DNA of 64,000 nucleotides from an uncultured Flavobacterium sp. (GCF_946478785.1 NZ_CAMLDD010000008.1:176517-240516), one strand, 5' to 3'; shown: positions 31,637 to 40,639, counted from the first letter of the stretch. Notes: a model not told the origin generated them from the sequence alone. Numbers and translations: made by a program.

Positions 31637-32991
31637 TTCCAGGTTTGTTTGTTATTCTCTTTTTCCAGAATCTCCCTAATTTTTCGTTCTTCCCAATCTG
31701 AGCTGTAACCAAAAACTTTAAAAGCATGCATTACAACTCCAAATCCCCAGCCTAAAGCCGAAAACCAAAACCACTGAAATCCGGGAGAATACCTCAAATT
31801 TATAAATACTAGAAACGGAATTACACAGCAATACGATATTATATTTCCATAAAATCCTTTTAATTCTTCTACTCTTTTCTTTGCTCTGAAATACGCTTTA
31901 TTTTCATCGTTATAATCTGCACTTGTTTCCATAACTGCTATTTGTTTTGTTAAAATCGGAATCTTAACTGTGAATGTCTGTTCATTTTGTTCAATCAGAA
32001 CCTTTCTGTTGGTTATAATTGCGTATCGGTTTACGATATTTTGTAATCCAACGCCTTGCCTGTCCTGCAAAACTTCTTTTTTCTGAAAATCATTTTGGAT
32101 CGCCAAGCAATCTCCATCAATAAAAATTCGGATATGCAATGGCTTCTGTTCGCTTACCACATTATGCTTGACTGTATTTTCAAGTAAAAGCTGTAACGAT
32201 AACGGAACCACTTTTGCATCCGGATTAATTTCTGTTGTTGGCAATTCGTAAAACAAACTATTTTCGAAACGCATTTTCAACAGATTCATATAGGTTTTGG
32301 CGAACGACAATTCATCTTCAACGGAAACCAGTTCTTTATCTTTTTGCTCTAAAACATAACGGTAAATTTTAGATAAAGAAGTAGTGAATCGCTGTGCATT
32401 ATCCGGATTTTCCTCGATCAAAGAACTTAATACATTTAGGCTATTGAAAAGAAAATGCGGGTCGATTTGATTTTTTAAGCTTTCGAATTTAGCATTTGCC
32501 GTTCCAGCGATAATCTTTTGCTGTGTGATTTCAAATTTTGATGCCTGTTTCCACTTTACCATAAAGCTTCTGGCCTGCATGAAAGTCGAAACTCCAAGAG
32601 ATAAAATGATGTAAAACAAATGGATCCAGATCATTCTCTCGCTAAAGAATTTATCTAAGGAAACATTTTGCAAAACCACATAAATATAATAATTGATGCC
32701 TAAAACTACCGGGACAGTGTATAGGACAGTAACCATTATTCCGTAGTAAACCCTCAGGTTTGTCTGCTCTAACCAATCCCATTTTTTGTCTAAAAGAACA
32801 TTAATATACCCGTTGCCAAAGCCTACACCGAAAGAATAAAGACAGCTTATAAAAAAAGTTATAAGAACATTTTGAATATTTAAATCATCTCCTAAACAAG
32901 CTGAAAATATCACTGTAAAAATCATGGAAATCTTAAACGAAACTATTGTTCCGCTTTTTAAATCTGCATATGTATTTCCATTATTTTTCAT
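31633..32991 (-). CDS. LytS-type sensor histidine kinase with C-terminal 2TM module
   Basis: A 452-residue kinase. Four membrane helices fill residues 17-145. The His_kinase domain has the phospho-acceptor His179 in NQIDPHFLFNSLNVLSSL, the N-box Asn272 in LLENTVKHNVV, and the glycine loop GVGLQNIVNR (about 313-322). Kinases of this type normally end soon after TVKIPIL (about 347), but here about 105 residues follow. From Met354 on these reproduce a complete 2TM protein: METSADYNDENKAYFRAKKRV, two helices and a WEERKIREILEKE tail. The module is homologous to the five free-standing genes that follow. The LytTR regulator ends the cluster. Confidence 0.88.
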   Translation of the reverse strand: MKNNGNTYADLKSGTIVSFKISMIFTVIFSACLGDDLNIQNVLITFFISCLYSFGVGFGNGYINVLLDKKWDWLEQTNLRVYYGIMVTVLYTVPVVLGINYYIYVVLQNVSLDKFFSERMIWIHLFYIILSLGVSTFMQARSFMVKWKQASKFEITQQKIIAGTANAKFESLKNQIDPHFLFNSLNVLSSLIEENPDNAQRFTTSLSKIYRYVLEQKDKELVSVEDELSFAKTYMNLLKMRFENSLFYELPTTEINPDAKVVPLSLQLLLENTVKHNVVSEQKPLHIRIFIDGDCLAIQNDFQKKEVLQDRQGVGLQNIVNRYAIITNRKVLIEQNEQTFTVKIPILTKQIAVMETSADYNDENKAYFRAKKRVEELKGFYGNIISYCCVIPFLVFINLRYSPGFQWFWFSALGWGFGVVMHAFKVFGYSSDWEERKIREILEKENNKQTWK

Positions 32992-33012
32992 TATAATCAG
33001 CTTAAATAAGTT

Positions 33013-33636
33013 TTATTTTTTACAATTTTTTTGTGCTTCCAAAGCTCTTTCCAATCCCCATTTTGGAGAAAATTGTGTTTCAGGTTTAAAAGTAGCAAAA
33101 AGTTCGACAGCTTTATCAACTTCTACACAAAGGGGTTTTGTATCAACGCCTGTCCATTTTGCACCTCCTAATTGATAATCAGCTTCTCCAAAAACAGCTC
33201 TCGGATTATTTGGATCTATAGCTTTTGCTTTCGCGTAAGCTTCCATTACTTTAGCCGAATATTTCATTCCGTTAGTCATTGGATCAGCAACTACCCAAGC
33301 CGTATAAATTAAAGCCTGCAATACATGTAATTCAGCATTATTCTGATCTTTAATCATTTCGACATCCAAAGCGTCCTGTGCTTTTGTCAGCATTAAATCA
33401 AGCTTTGTTTTGTCTTTTTCAGTAAAGGCTCCTGTTGTATTGATTAAGGCCACATAATAATTTGGCAAATAACTGGTTTTGTCCGCTGCTGCGATTCTTT
33501 CGAACATTGCCGAAGCTTCAGCATTTTTTCCTTCTTTCCAAAGCCCAAAAGCTTTTCCCATTCCTTGTTCAAATTGTGTTTGTGCAGATAATAAACCGCA
33601 GATAAATAATGTAATGGCTGTGATAATTTTGGTCAT
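33013..33636 (-). CDS. Secreted TPR-like protein of unknown function
   Basis: A 207-residue protein with a signal peptide ending LLSAQ. The mature part consists of helical pairs typical of tetratricopeptide-like repeats, for example LWKEGKNAEASAMFERIAAAD, LHVLQALIYTAWVVADP and AYAKAKAIDPNNPRAVFGEADYQLG. It is therefore probably a periplasmic scaffold. No catalytic motif is visible. The gene is on the same strand as the TonB-dependent receptor at 33953-36118 but is separated from it by 316 bases of repeats and its own predicted promoter, so the two may not share a transcript. The 5' leader contains a CTTAG repeat and five TAACAA units. Confidence 0.75.
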   Translation of the reverse strand: MTKIITAITLFICGLLSAQTQFEQGMGKAFGLWKEGKNAEASAMFERIAAADKTSYLPNYYVALINTTGAFTEKDKTKLDLMLTKAQDALDVEMIKDQNNAELHVLQALIYTAWVVADPMTNGMKYSAKVMEAYAKAKAIDPNNPRAVFGEADYQLGGAKWTGVDTKPLCVEVDKAVELFATFKPETQFSPKWGLERALEAQKNCKK

Positions 33637-33640
33637 GATT

Positions 33641-33690
33641 TCTTTTTTTTAAGTTACTAAGTTGCTAAGGTTCTGAGATTCTAAGTTTTT
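33641..33690 (-). repeat. CTTAG-type intergenic repeat before the TPR-like gene
   Basis: On the minus strand it reads ACTTAGAATCTCAGAACC then TTAGCAACTTAGTAACTT, followed by an A run and the start codon at 33636. Confidence 0.6.
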
Positions 33691-33710
33691 TTGTTGATGA
33701 TTAAAACTCT

Positions 33711-33740
33711 TTGTTATTGTTATTGTTATTGTTATTGTTA
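33711..33740 (+). repeat. Hexanucleotide microsatellite (TTGTTA) x5
   Basis: Five exact tandem copies of TTGTTA on the plus strand (TAACAA on the minus strand). It lies between the start codon of the TPR-like gene and its predicted -7 box at 33756-33763. Confidence 0.9.
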
Positions 33741-33755
33741 TTTCTAATTATACTT

Positions 33756-33763
33756 CAAAAGTA
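33756..33763 (-). promoter_or_regulatory. Predicted -7 box of the TPR-like gene
   Basis: The minus-strand sequence TACTTTTG fits TAnnTTTG; the leader to the ATG at 33636 would be about 110 bases. Confidence 0.4.
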
Positions 33764-33835
33764 TGTTGGTTTTAGTTGTTTTAAAATTAAATGATACTGA
33801 GTTGTCGAATTTTGCGACTGAATTGTTTTTTTCTG

Positions 33836-33952
33836 AGGGACAAAGGTTCAAAGTTGCAAAGGTTCAAAGGTATTCTCTAAATTCTTGAAATTTATCTTAA
33901 AAGCTGGGGAAGCCTCTGTTCCTTTGAAGCTTTGTCACTTTGCACCCTTTCT
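33836..33952. repeat. GGTTCAAAG-type imperfect inverted repeat (33637-33952 gap)
   Basis: ACAAAGGTTCAAAGTTGC followed by AAAGGTTCAAAGG (left) is mirrored by CCTTTGAAGCTTTGTCACTT plus TGCACCCTTT (right). The rest of the gap is the microsatellite, the CTTAG repeat and a -7 box. Confidence 0.55.
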
Positions 33953-36118
33953 CTAAAGATTTTTCAACTGATTCTCATTCTTATTCTTACTGATGGTCCA
34001 GAAGAAACCTACGAAGAAAAATCGGTCTGCGGTTGGTACAACGGCCTGACTTTTATATACACCATTTGCATCCGGTAATTTTGCGTAATCGTATCCAAAA
34101 ACATTTTGGCTTCCTAATATATTTGAAACTGAGAAATACAGGATTTTTTGAGTAGTCAATAAATAAGCCCAGTTAAAACTCAAACTGTTATATGCTTTTG
34201 TTTTTCCATTCATAAATTGCGCCTGGTTTGGATCGTTATACGGACGCCCAGAACTATAACTGTTGGTGAAACCAATTTGCGATTTCCAATCGGTGATGAA
34301 ATATTTTGTTACAATTGATAAACTGTGATTTGCAATAAAATTGGGTGTCGCCATTGTTGGAAAATTCTTGTATTGTCTTTCTGAATCGATGTAAGAATAG
34401 GATATCCAATATTCTAAATTTTTATATAAATTGCTGTCTCTCCAAAATAAATCCAATCCTTTTGCATAACCTGAACCGTTATTATTAAAAACCGAATTAT
34501 AAACAATATCTCTTGTATCATATTGAACCAAATTGCTGTAATCTTTATAATACGCTTCGGCTCTAAAAGTCTGGCCTGGTTTTGTAAACTGATAGTTTAA
34601 GATATAATGTCTGGCTTTTTCACTTTCAAATTGATAATATTTCGAATACTTAATATAATCAACAACTGGTGTTTGCGTAAAATCTCCGTACGCAAATGAA
34701 AACTGACTGTTTTTAGAAACTTTGTAAGCTAATGAAGCTCTCGGTGCAATATTAGTTTCGCTAAGTAAACTATTATTCGAAAGTCGGAAACCTACTTTTG
34801 CTGCGAAATTTTTCGAGAACAAAATATCTCCTTCAGTATAAAAAGCAGCAATATTCGAATCGTAACCGTTTGCCACTTTAATAGAAGCATTATCATCGAA
34901 GTTTTCATTGAATTTGGTAATAAAATAATCGGCTCCAAAAGACAACTTAAAATGATCTGAAACATTTTTTCTCAATTTCAATTTCAATTGCGCAGCATTC
35001 TCATCATTATCAACATCATTGATATCATATTTTATTTTGTTTATGCTGTATCCATAACTAAGTCCTGAGGTTAATTGCCAGCCTGTTCCAATTGTTCCTT
35101 TGTAAGACGCATTTAAATAGAAATTATTATTGTTTAAATCGGTTCTGATTTTGTCTTCGAAATTTACATTTTTCTGATTCAGATCGAATTTAGAAGCATC
35201 AAAAGCAGCATATAATTTGAAAATTCCGTTTGTAAAATGATAGCGATAAACGGTTTCTCCGGATAAAGACTGATATGGACTATTCCAATCTACATTTTGT
35301 GGAATCACAGCTTGGTAAGGCGCCAAATTAATATAAGCCGTATTTACACTTAATGAACTTTTTTTCCATTTTTGAGTATTTCCCAAACCTAAACCAACAG
35401 TCATCAAAGCAATTTCGGTTTTGTTCATATCCGGTTCATCCTGGGTATTCAACAATAAAACACTTGATAAAGCTTCCCCATATTCTGCTGAATAACCTCC
35501 GGTTGAAAAAGCAATTCCACTGAATAAAAAAGGAGAAAAACGACCTCTTGTCGGTAAGTTATTTGTGGTTGCTCCGTAAGGCTGTGCTACACGAATTCCG
35601 TCAACAAAAGTCTGTGTTTCGCTCGCTTCACCTCCACGTACAAACAAACGCCCGTCTTCGCCTACAGTCTGTGTTCCAGGTAAAGTTTGTAAAGCAGCAA
35701 TAATATTTCCGGCAGATCCTGCAGTGGTTACAATATCTAATGGTTTCAAAACAGAAACTCTTGCTTTATCTCCGGATTCTAAAGTTCCGGCAGTAATCAC
35801 AACGGCATCTAGGGCATTAACATTTTCTCTTAATTTTACAGTTTGATCTTTAAAATTAGTAACATCAATTTCTTTTTTGAAAGTGTCGTAAATTAAAAAA
35901 CTTACTATTAAAAATTGATTTCCGGCAGCAGTGGTTTCAAAAGAAAATTCTCCCGTTTCAGAACTTGTGGCACCATCATAAGTTCCGTCAATGTAAATGT
36001 TGGCGCCCGGAACCGGTTTTCCTTTTTCGTTAACCACTTTTCCCGAAATAGTGTTTTGAGCAAAGATGAAAGACGTTAAAAATAAAAGGACAATCGTAAA
36101 AAGTAGTTTGGTTTTCAT
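33953..36118 (-). CDS. TonB-dependent outer membrane receptor with carboxypeptidase-like N-terminal domain
   Basis: A 721-residue outer-membrane transporter. The signal peptide ends FIFAQ. A carboxypeptidase-regulatory-like Ig-fold domain starts TISGKVVNEKGKPVPGANIYIDG (about 22-110). The plug domain contains LQTLPGTQTVGEDGRLFVRGGEASETQTFVDGIRV, and the remainder alternates long polar and aromatic strands of a 22-strand barrel. Such receptors import iron complexes, vitamins or sugars using TonB. No SusD-like partner or enzyme is next to it, so the substrate is unknown. Some members of the class import small peptides or phosphate-linked ligands. Confidence 0.9.
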   Translation of the reverse strand: MKTKLLFTIVLLFLTSFIFAQNTISGKVVNEKGKPVPGANIYIDGTYDGATSSETGEFSFETTAAGNQFLIVSFLIYDTFKKEIDVTNFKDQTVKLRENVNALDAVVITAGTLESGDKARVSVLKPLDIVTTAGSAGNIIAALQTLPGTQTVGEDGRLFVRGGEASETQTFVDGIRVAQPYGATTNNLPTRGRFSPFLFSGIAFSTGGYSAEYGEALSSVLLLNTQDEPDMNKTEIALMTVGLGLGNTQKWKKSSLSVNTAYINLAPYQAVIPQNVDWNSPYQSLSGETVYRYHFTNGIFKLYAAFDASKFDLNQKNVNFEDKIRTDLNNNNFYLNASYKGTIGTGWQLTSGLSYGYSINKIKYDINDVDNDENAAQLKLKLRKNVSDHFKLSFGADYFITKFNENFDDNASIKVANGYDSNIAAFYTEGDILFSKNFAAKVGFRLSNNSLLSETNIAPRASLAYKVSKNSQFSFAYGDFTQTPVVDYIKYSKYYQFESEKARHYILNYQFTKPGQTFRAEAYYKDYSNLVQYDTRDIVYNSVFNNNGSGYAKGLDLFWRDSNLYKNLEYWISYSYIDSERQYKNFPTMATPNFIANHSLSIVTKYFITDWKSQIGFTNSYSSGRPYNDPNQAQFMNGKTKAYNSLSFNWAYLLTTQKILYFSVSNILGSQNVFGYDYAKLPDANGVYKSQAVVPTADRFFFVGFFWTISKNKNENQLKNL

Positions 36119-36226
36119 ACCTGTGGATTTTTATTTGATTTTGGTCATGTATGTTATCGCTTTTATTGTCTGTTTGCTTCGCAGATTTTTTTATTGGCGA
36201 TTTCATTGTGTTGGTTTTTGATGAGG

Positions 36227-36234
36227 CAAATGTA
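36227..36234 (-). promoter_or_regulatory. Predicted -7 box of the TonB-dependent receptor
   Basis: The minus-strand sequence TACATTTG fits TAnnTTTG; the leader would be about 100 bases. Confidence 0.4.
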
Positions 36235-36343
36235 TTTTAACAGTTCTTGTTAAAAAAAATTAAATAACCCAATTGTAGAATTTCGTGGATGAGTTGTAAA
36301 ATACTTATTTGTATCTTAGCTAACCATTCTAAAACCTTCTATT

Positions 36344-36802
36344 ATGTCAGAAAGCAAAAGAATTTCGAATCTATATCAGTCCATCTATAATGGAAATCCG
36401 TGGTTGGAAGTCACCTTGGCAAATACTCTAAATGATATAACTGCTGAACAGGCTTACAAAAAAGCACATCCTAATCTTAATACGATTTGGGAAATTGTCA
36501 ATCATCTTATCCAATGGAGAAGAAACATTTTAAAACGTGTTCAGGGAGAAGCAATCACCACTCCAGACCACAATTATTTCGTACCCGTTTTAGATCCATC
36601 TGAAGCAGCCTGGGAGCAATCCCTTCAAAGTCTGGCAAAATCACAAGAATCCTGGAATACTTTTTTTCAAGATTTTGATGATGCAGATTTAGCCAAAATT
36701 TACGTTAATAATAATCATACCTATTATGAACATATTCATGGAATTATTCAGCATGATGTTTATCATTTGGGACAAATTGTTATTTTGAAGAAACTAGTTT
36801 AA
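36344..36802 (+). CDS. DinB-family protein
   Basis: A 152-residue four-helix-bundle protein of the DinB/YfiT superfamily. Three His residues that form a metal site in the family appear in EIVNHLIQWRRNIL (about 50) and in QHDVYHLGQIVIL near the C-terminus. Members are thiol transferases or metal-dependent hydrolases in some cases; most have no known function. It is the first of a group of small plus-strand genes; the YciI-like gene starts 11 bases later. No catalytic role can be assigned. Confidence 0.82.
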   Translation: MSESKRISNLYQSIYNGNPWLEVTLANTLNDITAEQAYKKAHPNLNTIWEIVNHLIQWRRNILKRVQGEAITTPDHNYFVPVLDPSEAAWEQSLQSLAKSQESWNTFFQDFDDADLAKIYVNNNHTYYEHIHGIIQHDVYHLGQIVILKKLV

Positions 36803-36813
36803 AACATTTTTAC

Positions 36814-37272
36814 ATGAAAAAATCAATGCTATTAGTCGCATTTTCACTTTTAACTACGCTTGGATTTTCACAGGAAACTGAAGCAAAATATGACGAAAAA
36901 CTAGCGAAATCATTAAATGCAGACGAATACGGAATGAAAAAATATGTGTTCTGTCTTTTAAAAACAGGCACTAACACTACTGCTTCTAAAGAAGAAACCA
37001 AAAAATTATTTGAAGGTCATATGGAGAATATCAATAAATTGGCCACAGAAGGGAAATTGGTTGTAGCCGGGCCTTTCATGAAAAACGATCGAAATTACAG
37101 AGGTATTTATATTTTTAATGTAGCCACTATTGAAGAAGCAAAAGCACTAGTTGCAACAGATCCGGCAATAAAAGCAAATTTACTTGAAGCAGAATTAACC
37201 CCTTGGTATGCAACCGCAGCTTTGCAGGAAACATTGAAAATTCATGAAAAAATTACTAAAACTAAAATGTAA
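36814..37272 (+). CDS. YciI-like protein with signal peptide
   Basis: A 152-residue protein with a signal peptide ending LGFSQ, so it should be exported. The mature part has the YCII fold: MKKYVFCLLKTGTN, EGHMENINKLATEGKLVVAGPF, RGIYIFNVATIEEAKALVATDPAI and LEAELTPWY. The usual His and Asp of the YCII active site are in part visible (GHMEN). Most YciI proteins are cytoplasmic, so the exported form is unusual. Follows the DinB gene by 11 bases and precedes the acetyltransferase by 8 bases. Confidence 0.8.
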   Translation: MKKSMLLVAFSLLTTLGFSQETEAKYDEKLAKSLNADEYGMKKYVFCLLKTGTNTTASKEETKKLFEGHMENINKLATEGKLVVAGPFMKNDRNYRGIYIFNVATIEEAKALVATDPAIKANLLEAELTPWYATAALQETLKIHEKITKTKM

Positions 37273-37280
37273 ACAATTAT

Positions 37281-37856
37281 ATGACATCCGAAAAAGAAAA
37301 AATGATTGCCGGAGAATATTATATTGCAGGCGATCCTGTTTTGGTAAAAGAACGAAGAAAAGCAAAGAATTTATTACACCGCTTAAATGTAACCGAATAT
37401 CGTTTGACAAAAAAAGCCAAAGAAATTTTGGCCGAACTAATTCCGAATACAGGTAAGAGTTTTTACATAGAGCCCCCTTTTCACTGCGATTACGGTTACA
37501 ATATTACTTGTGGCGACAATGTTTATTTTAATGTCAATTGTGTTGTTTTGGACTGTGCGCCTGTAAGCATAGGTTCCAATGTGTTTTTTGCTCCAAATGT
37601 TCAAATTTATACCGCAACACATCCGCTTGACGCTGAATTGCGAAAATCTTTAGAAAATGCCTTACCAATTTCTATTGGAGACGAGTGCTGGATAGGCGGA
37701 AACGCTGTAATTTGTCCTGGTGTAACAATTGGAAAAGGCTGCGTTATTGGCGCCGGATCTGTCGTTACAAAAAATATTCCGGATAATTCTTTGGCGGTTG
37801 GAAATCCGGCGAAGGTGATTCGTAAATTAAATCAGAAACCTGAACAAAACTCATAA
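37281..37856 (+). CDS. Sugar O-acetyltransferase (maltose/galactoside acetyltransferase type)
   Basis: A 191-residue left-handed beta-helix enzyme. The N-terminal Mac domain (EKMIAGEYYIAGDPVLVKERRKAKNLL) is followed by hexapeptide repeats: FHCDYGYNITCGDNVYFNVNCVVLDCAPVSIG, then NVQIYTATHPLDAE, which contains the catalytic His, and GDECWIGGNAVICPGVTIGKGCVIGAGSVVTKNIP. It transfers acetyl from acetyl-CoA to a sugar hydroxyl; the real substrate is unknown. The stop codon overlaps the start of the VOC gene by one base. Confidence 0.9.
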   Translation: MTSEKEKMIAGEYYIAGDPVLVKERRKAKNLLHRLNVTEYRLTKKAKEILAELIPNTGKSFYIEPPFHCDYGYNITCGDNVYFNVNCVVLDCAPVSIGSNVFFAPNVQIYTATHPLDAELRKSLENALPISIGDECWIGGNAVICPGVTIGKGCVIGAGSVVTKNIPDNSLAVGNPAKVIRKLNQKPEQNS

Positions 37857-38245
37857 TGCTTACCTTAAATAAAGTTCATCACATTGCCATTTTATGCTCT
37901 GACTATCTAAAATCTAAAACTTTTTATACGGAAGTTTTGGGTTTAACTATTATCAGAGAAATTTATCGCGAAGAACGTCAGTCCTATAAACTTGATTTGG
38001 CTTTGAACGGCACTTATATTGTTGAATTATTTTCGTTTCCAAATCCCCCGAAGAGACCATCCAGACCGGAAGCTGTCGGTTTAAGACATCTGGCTTTTGA
38101 AGTAATCAATTTAGATGAAACAATTGCTTTTTTAAACACAAAAAACATAGTATCAGAACCAATAAGAGTTGATGAAACGACAGAAAAACGTTTTACTTTT
38201 ATCGCTGATCCGGATGAATTGCCAATTGAATTTTACGAACGATAA
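37856..38245 (+). CDS. VOC-family (glyoxalase/bleomycin resistance) protein, YaeR-like
   Basis: A 129-residue vicinal-oxygen-chelate protein. VHHIAILCSDYLKSKTFYTEVLGLTIIREIYREERQSYKLDL at the start and LRHLAFEVINLDETIAFLNTKNI in the second module give the paired beta-alpha-beta-beta-beta units; metal ligands would be His8, the YIVELF Glu, His82 and Glu126 (PIEFYER). YaeR/GloA2-type proteins are found in many bacteria but their reaction is unclear. It overlaps the acetyltransferase by one base and is the last gene of this small cluster. Confidence 0.85.
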   Translation: MLTLNKVHHIAILCSDYLKSKTFYTEVLGLTIIREIYREERQSYKLDLALNGTYIVELFSFPNPPKRPSRPEAVGLRHLAFEVINLDETIAFLNTKNIVSEPIRVDETTEKRFTFIADPDELPIEFYER

Positions 38246-38404
38246 TTTTAGCCTTTTTTCAAACAAAATACAATAACGTGGGAACTCTTGTTCTGAGAGA
38301 TTTCATCGATATGTTAATAAAAACACAATGAAAGAATTTTCCTGTATTTACAATTTTAACATAATATATTGAGTATTTTTTATCAAAAACCGAATTTGAT
38401 TATC

Positions 38405-38412
38405 TAATTTTG
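38405..38412 (+). promoter_or_regulatory. Predicted -7 box of the ClC gene
   Basis: TAATTTTG fits TAnnTTTG, 43 bases before the ATG at 38455. Confidence 0.45.
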
Positions 38413-38454
38413 TGATCCACATAAAAATATTGTGGTTTACAAATTTACTTTCTG

Positions 38455-39732
38455 ATGAACAAAACGGCGAAAATCAAAAAAAATCATCAATTCATTAAGT
38501 TCCGAAAATTAGTTATTGTTTCTATTTTAATTGGCTTTCTCTCTGCCTTTCTCGGAATTTCACTTAAAAAAATAACAGAATATTACGAAGAAATCTTCTT
38601 TCATGAAGTGTCGGTAAATCCTTTTTTTTATATCATTTTCCCCGTTTTTGGATTATCTGTAATTTATTTCCTAAGGCAGTATCTTTTTAAGAAAAAAGAA
38701 AACAAAGGAATCAAGGAAGTTTTTGAAAGTACAAAATCAACCTCAAAAAATCTTCCATCCTATAAAATTCCATCACACTTTATAAACGGATTGTTGACAG
38801 TGATTTTTGGAGGCTCAACCGGAATCGAAGTTTCTACGGTAGTTGCCACAGCCACAATTGGTTCGGTTGCACAACAAAAAGAAAACGTATTTCGTCAATA
38901 CAAAACCGAATTGATTTGCGCAGGTGTTGCTGCCGGAGTCACCGCTTTATTCAGCAGCCCGATTGCCGGAATTTTGTTTGCCCTTGAAGTAATTTCAAGA
39001 AAAGTGACCAGAGCATTTATTATATCAAATGTGATAGCAGTTTCTATTGCTTTTGGGTTACTTTCTATTTTAAAAGAAGAACCTTTATTTTCAGTTTCAA
39101 TTACCACCTGGCATTTAAAGGCTATTCCCTATTTTATTCTTTTGGGAATTATGGCCGGAATGAATTCTGTCTACCTTACACGTTGTGTTTTATTCTTTAA
39201 ATCTCAATTTGGAAAAATTGATAAACATTATTATAAAATCATAATAGGATCAGCAGTTTTAAGCATTTCGCTGTTTATTTTTCCGCAATTATATGGAGAA
39301 GGTTATCATGCAATTAAAACCAGTTTCATTGCTCCAAATCAAATAATGACACTCACTTTAGCTTTAACTTTTGGTGGAATATTACTTCTCAAACCAATTG
39401 TTACTTCAATAACTCTGGCTTCCGGAGGTGATGGCGGTGTTTTTGCCCCAAGTCTTTTTATTGGTGCTTTTTTAGGATTATTATTGGCTTCGATTTTAAA
39501 TACCTTTTTTGAGGCACATGTAATTCCGGTTAATTTCATGATTATCGGAATGGCGGCTGTTTTAAGCGCAAGTATCCACGCACCTTTTACAGCTATATTT
39601 TTAGTATGCGGACTTACAAACGATTACACCTTGTTTTTGCCTATTCTTGTAGTTTGTTTAATTTCAAAATATACTGCAAAAATGATTTATCCTTATACAG
39701 TGTATAGCTATTCTCCAGGTTTATTAAAATAA
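38455..39732 (+). CDS. ClC-family chloride channel/antiporter
   Basis: A 425-residue membrane protein with about ten or more helices. The ClC filter regions are visible: FGGSTGIEVSTVVATATIGS (about 118-137), with the gating Glu at residue 125, and LASGGDGGVFAPSLFIGAFLG, the GxFxP motif. It has no C-terminal CBS domains. Members exchange chloride for protons or, in a bacterial subclass, export fluoride; the Cl-/H+ or F- choice cannot be read here. It stands alone with its own promoter box. The next gene, an HPP-family protein, is on the same strand 167 bases away. Confidence 0.9.
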   Translation: MNKTAKIKKNHQFIKFRKLVIVSILIGFLSAFLGISLKKITEYYEEIFFHEVSVNPFFYIIFPVFGLSVIYFLRQYLFKKKENKGIKEVFESTKSTSKNLPSYKIPSHFINGLLTVIFGGSTGIEVSTVVATATIGSVAQQKENVFRQYKTELICAGVAAGVTALFSSPIAGILFALEVISRKVTRAFIISNVIAVSIAFGLLSILKEEPLFSVSITTWHLKAIPYFILLGIMAGMNSVYLTRCVLFFKSQFGKIDKHYYKIIIGSAVLSISLFIFPQLYGEGYHAIKTSFIAPNQIMTLTLALTFGGILLLKPIVTSITLASGGDGGVFAPSLFIGAFLGLLLASILNTFFEAHVIPVNFMIIGMAAVLSASIHAPFTAIFLVCGLTNDYTLFLPILVVCLISKYTAKMIYPYTVYSYSPGLLK

Positions 39733-39899
39733 TTTTAACGTAATGATATGCTACTTATTAAATTAAGGAGATTAGCAACCTATAGCGAAATATATTTAAA
39801 AGCATACCGGCTTAAATTTTAATTACATTTTTCACGATCTATAGGTCTGTTAAATAGAATAATCCGAGAAGTCAATTACATAGCAAAACATATTCCACA

Positions 39900-40499
39900 A
39901 TGCCTGTTCAAAAAATAAAACGAAGCTACCGCAAAACACGTTATATTCTTTACAAAGAAACTTTAGTAGATTATAAAGAACATTTTTGGTCTTTTTTAGG
40001 CTCTTTTGCTGGTATTGGAATACTGGCTTATATTCAGTCGATACATTTTTCAGGAAATGATGCTGTTTATTTAATTGGCTCTTTTGGAGCCTCGAGCGTT
40101 TTGGTTTACGGAATTATTCAGAGTCCATTTTCTCAGCCCCGAAATTTAGTAGGAGGACATTTAGTTTCAGCATTGATTGGAGTTACCGTTCATAAACTCG
40201 CACCCGATATTATCTGGATTGCGGCACCTTTGGCCGTTTCGCTTGCTATAATTTTAATGCAGATTACCAAAACATTACATCCGCCAGGAGGTGCAACAGC
40301 TCTTATTGCTGTTATTGGTTCAGATAAAATAAAAGATCTGGGCTATATGTATGTGCTTTCTCCGGTGTTAATTGGCGTTTTGATTTTGCTTTTCACAGCA
40401 CTAATTTTCAACAACATGACATCAAGTCGAACTTATCCCAGCCATAGCACCTATCATAAACATTATCATAAGATTAGAAAGAGACTGAGTAGGAAATAA
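39900..40499 (+). CDS. HPP-family membrane protein
   Basis: A 199-residue protein with four predicted helices. The name-giving motif is present as TLHPPGGATALIAVIGSDKI (about 128-147), and SQPRNLVGGHLVSALIGV lies before it. HPP proteins of cyanobacteria and chloroplasts transport nitrite, but most bacterial ones are uncharacterised. The positively charged N- and C-termini are probably cytoplasmic. No nitrogen-metabolism gene is next to it. Confidence 0.85.
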   Translation: MPVQKIKRSYRKTRYILYKETLVDYKEHFWSFLGSFAGIGILAYIQSIHFSGNDAVYLIGSFGASSVLVYGIIQSPFSQPRNLVGGHLVSALIGVTVHKLAPDIIWIAAPLAVSLAIILMQITKTLHPPGGATALIAVIGSDKIKDLGYMYVLSPVLIGVLILLFTALIFNNMTSSRTYPSHSTYHKHYHKIRKRLSRK

Positions 40500-40608
40500 A
40501 TCCTATTTGATTTTTTTTGCCATTTCTCACATACAAATCGCAAATTCATCTTTCTAAAATGTTTTCAACAAATCGTATTTACTAATTCATAAATCATAAT
40601 TTATATTT

Positions 40609-40616
40609 TACCTTTG
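40609..40616 (+). promoter_or_regulatory. Predicted -7 box of the pRiA4b-like gene
   Basis: TACCTTTG fits TAnnTTTG, 23 bases before the ATG at 40640. Confidence 0.5.
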
Positions 40617-40639
40617 GCTTTTCAAAAAATACAAAGATT

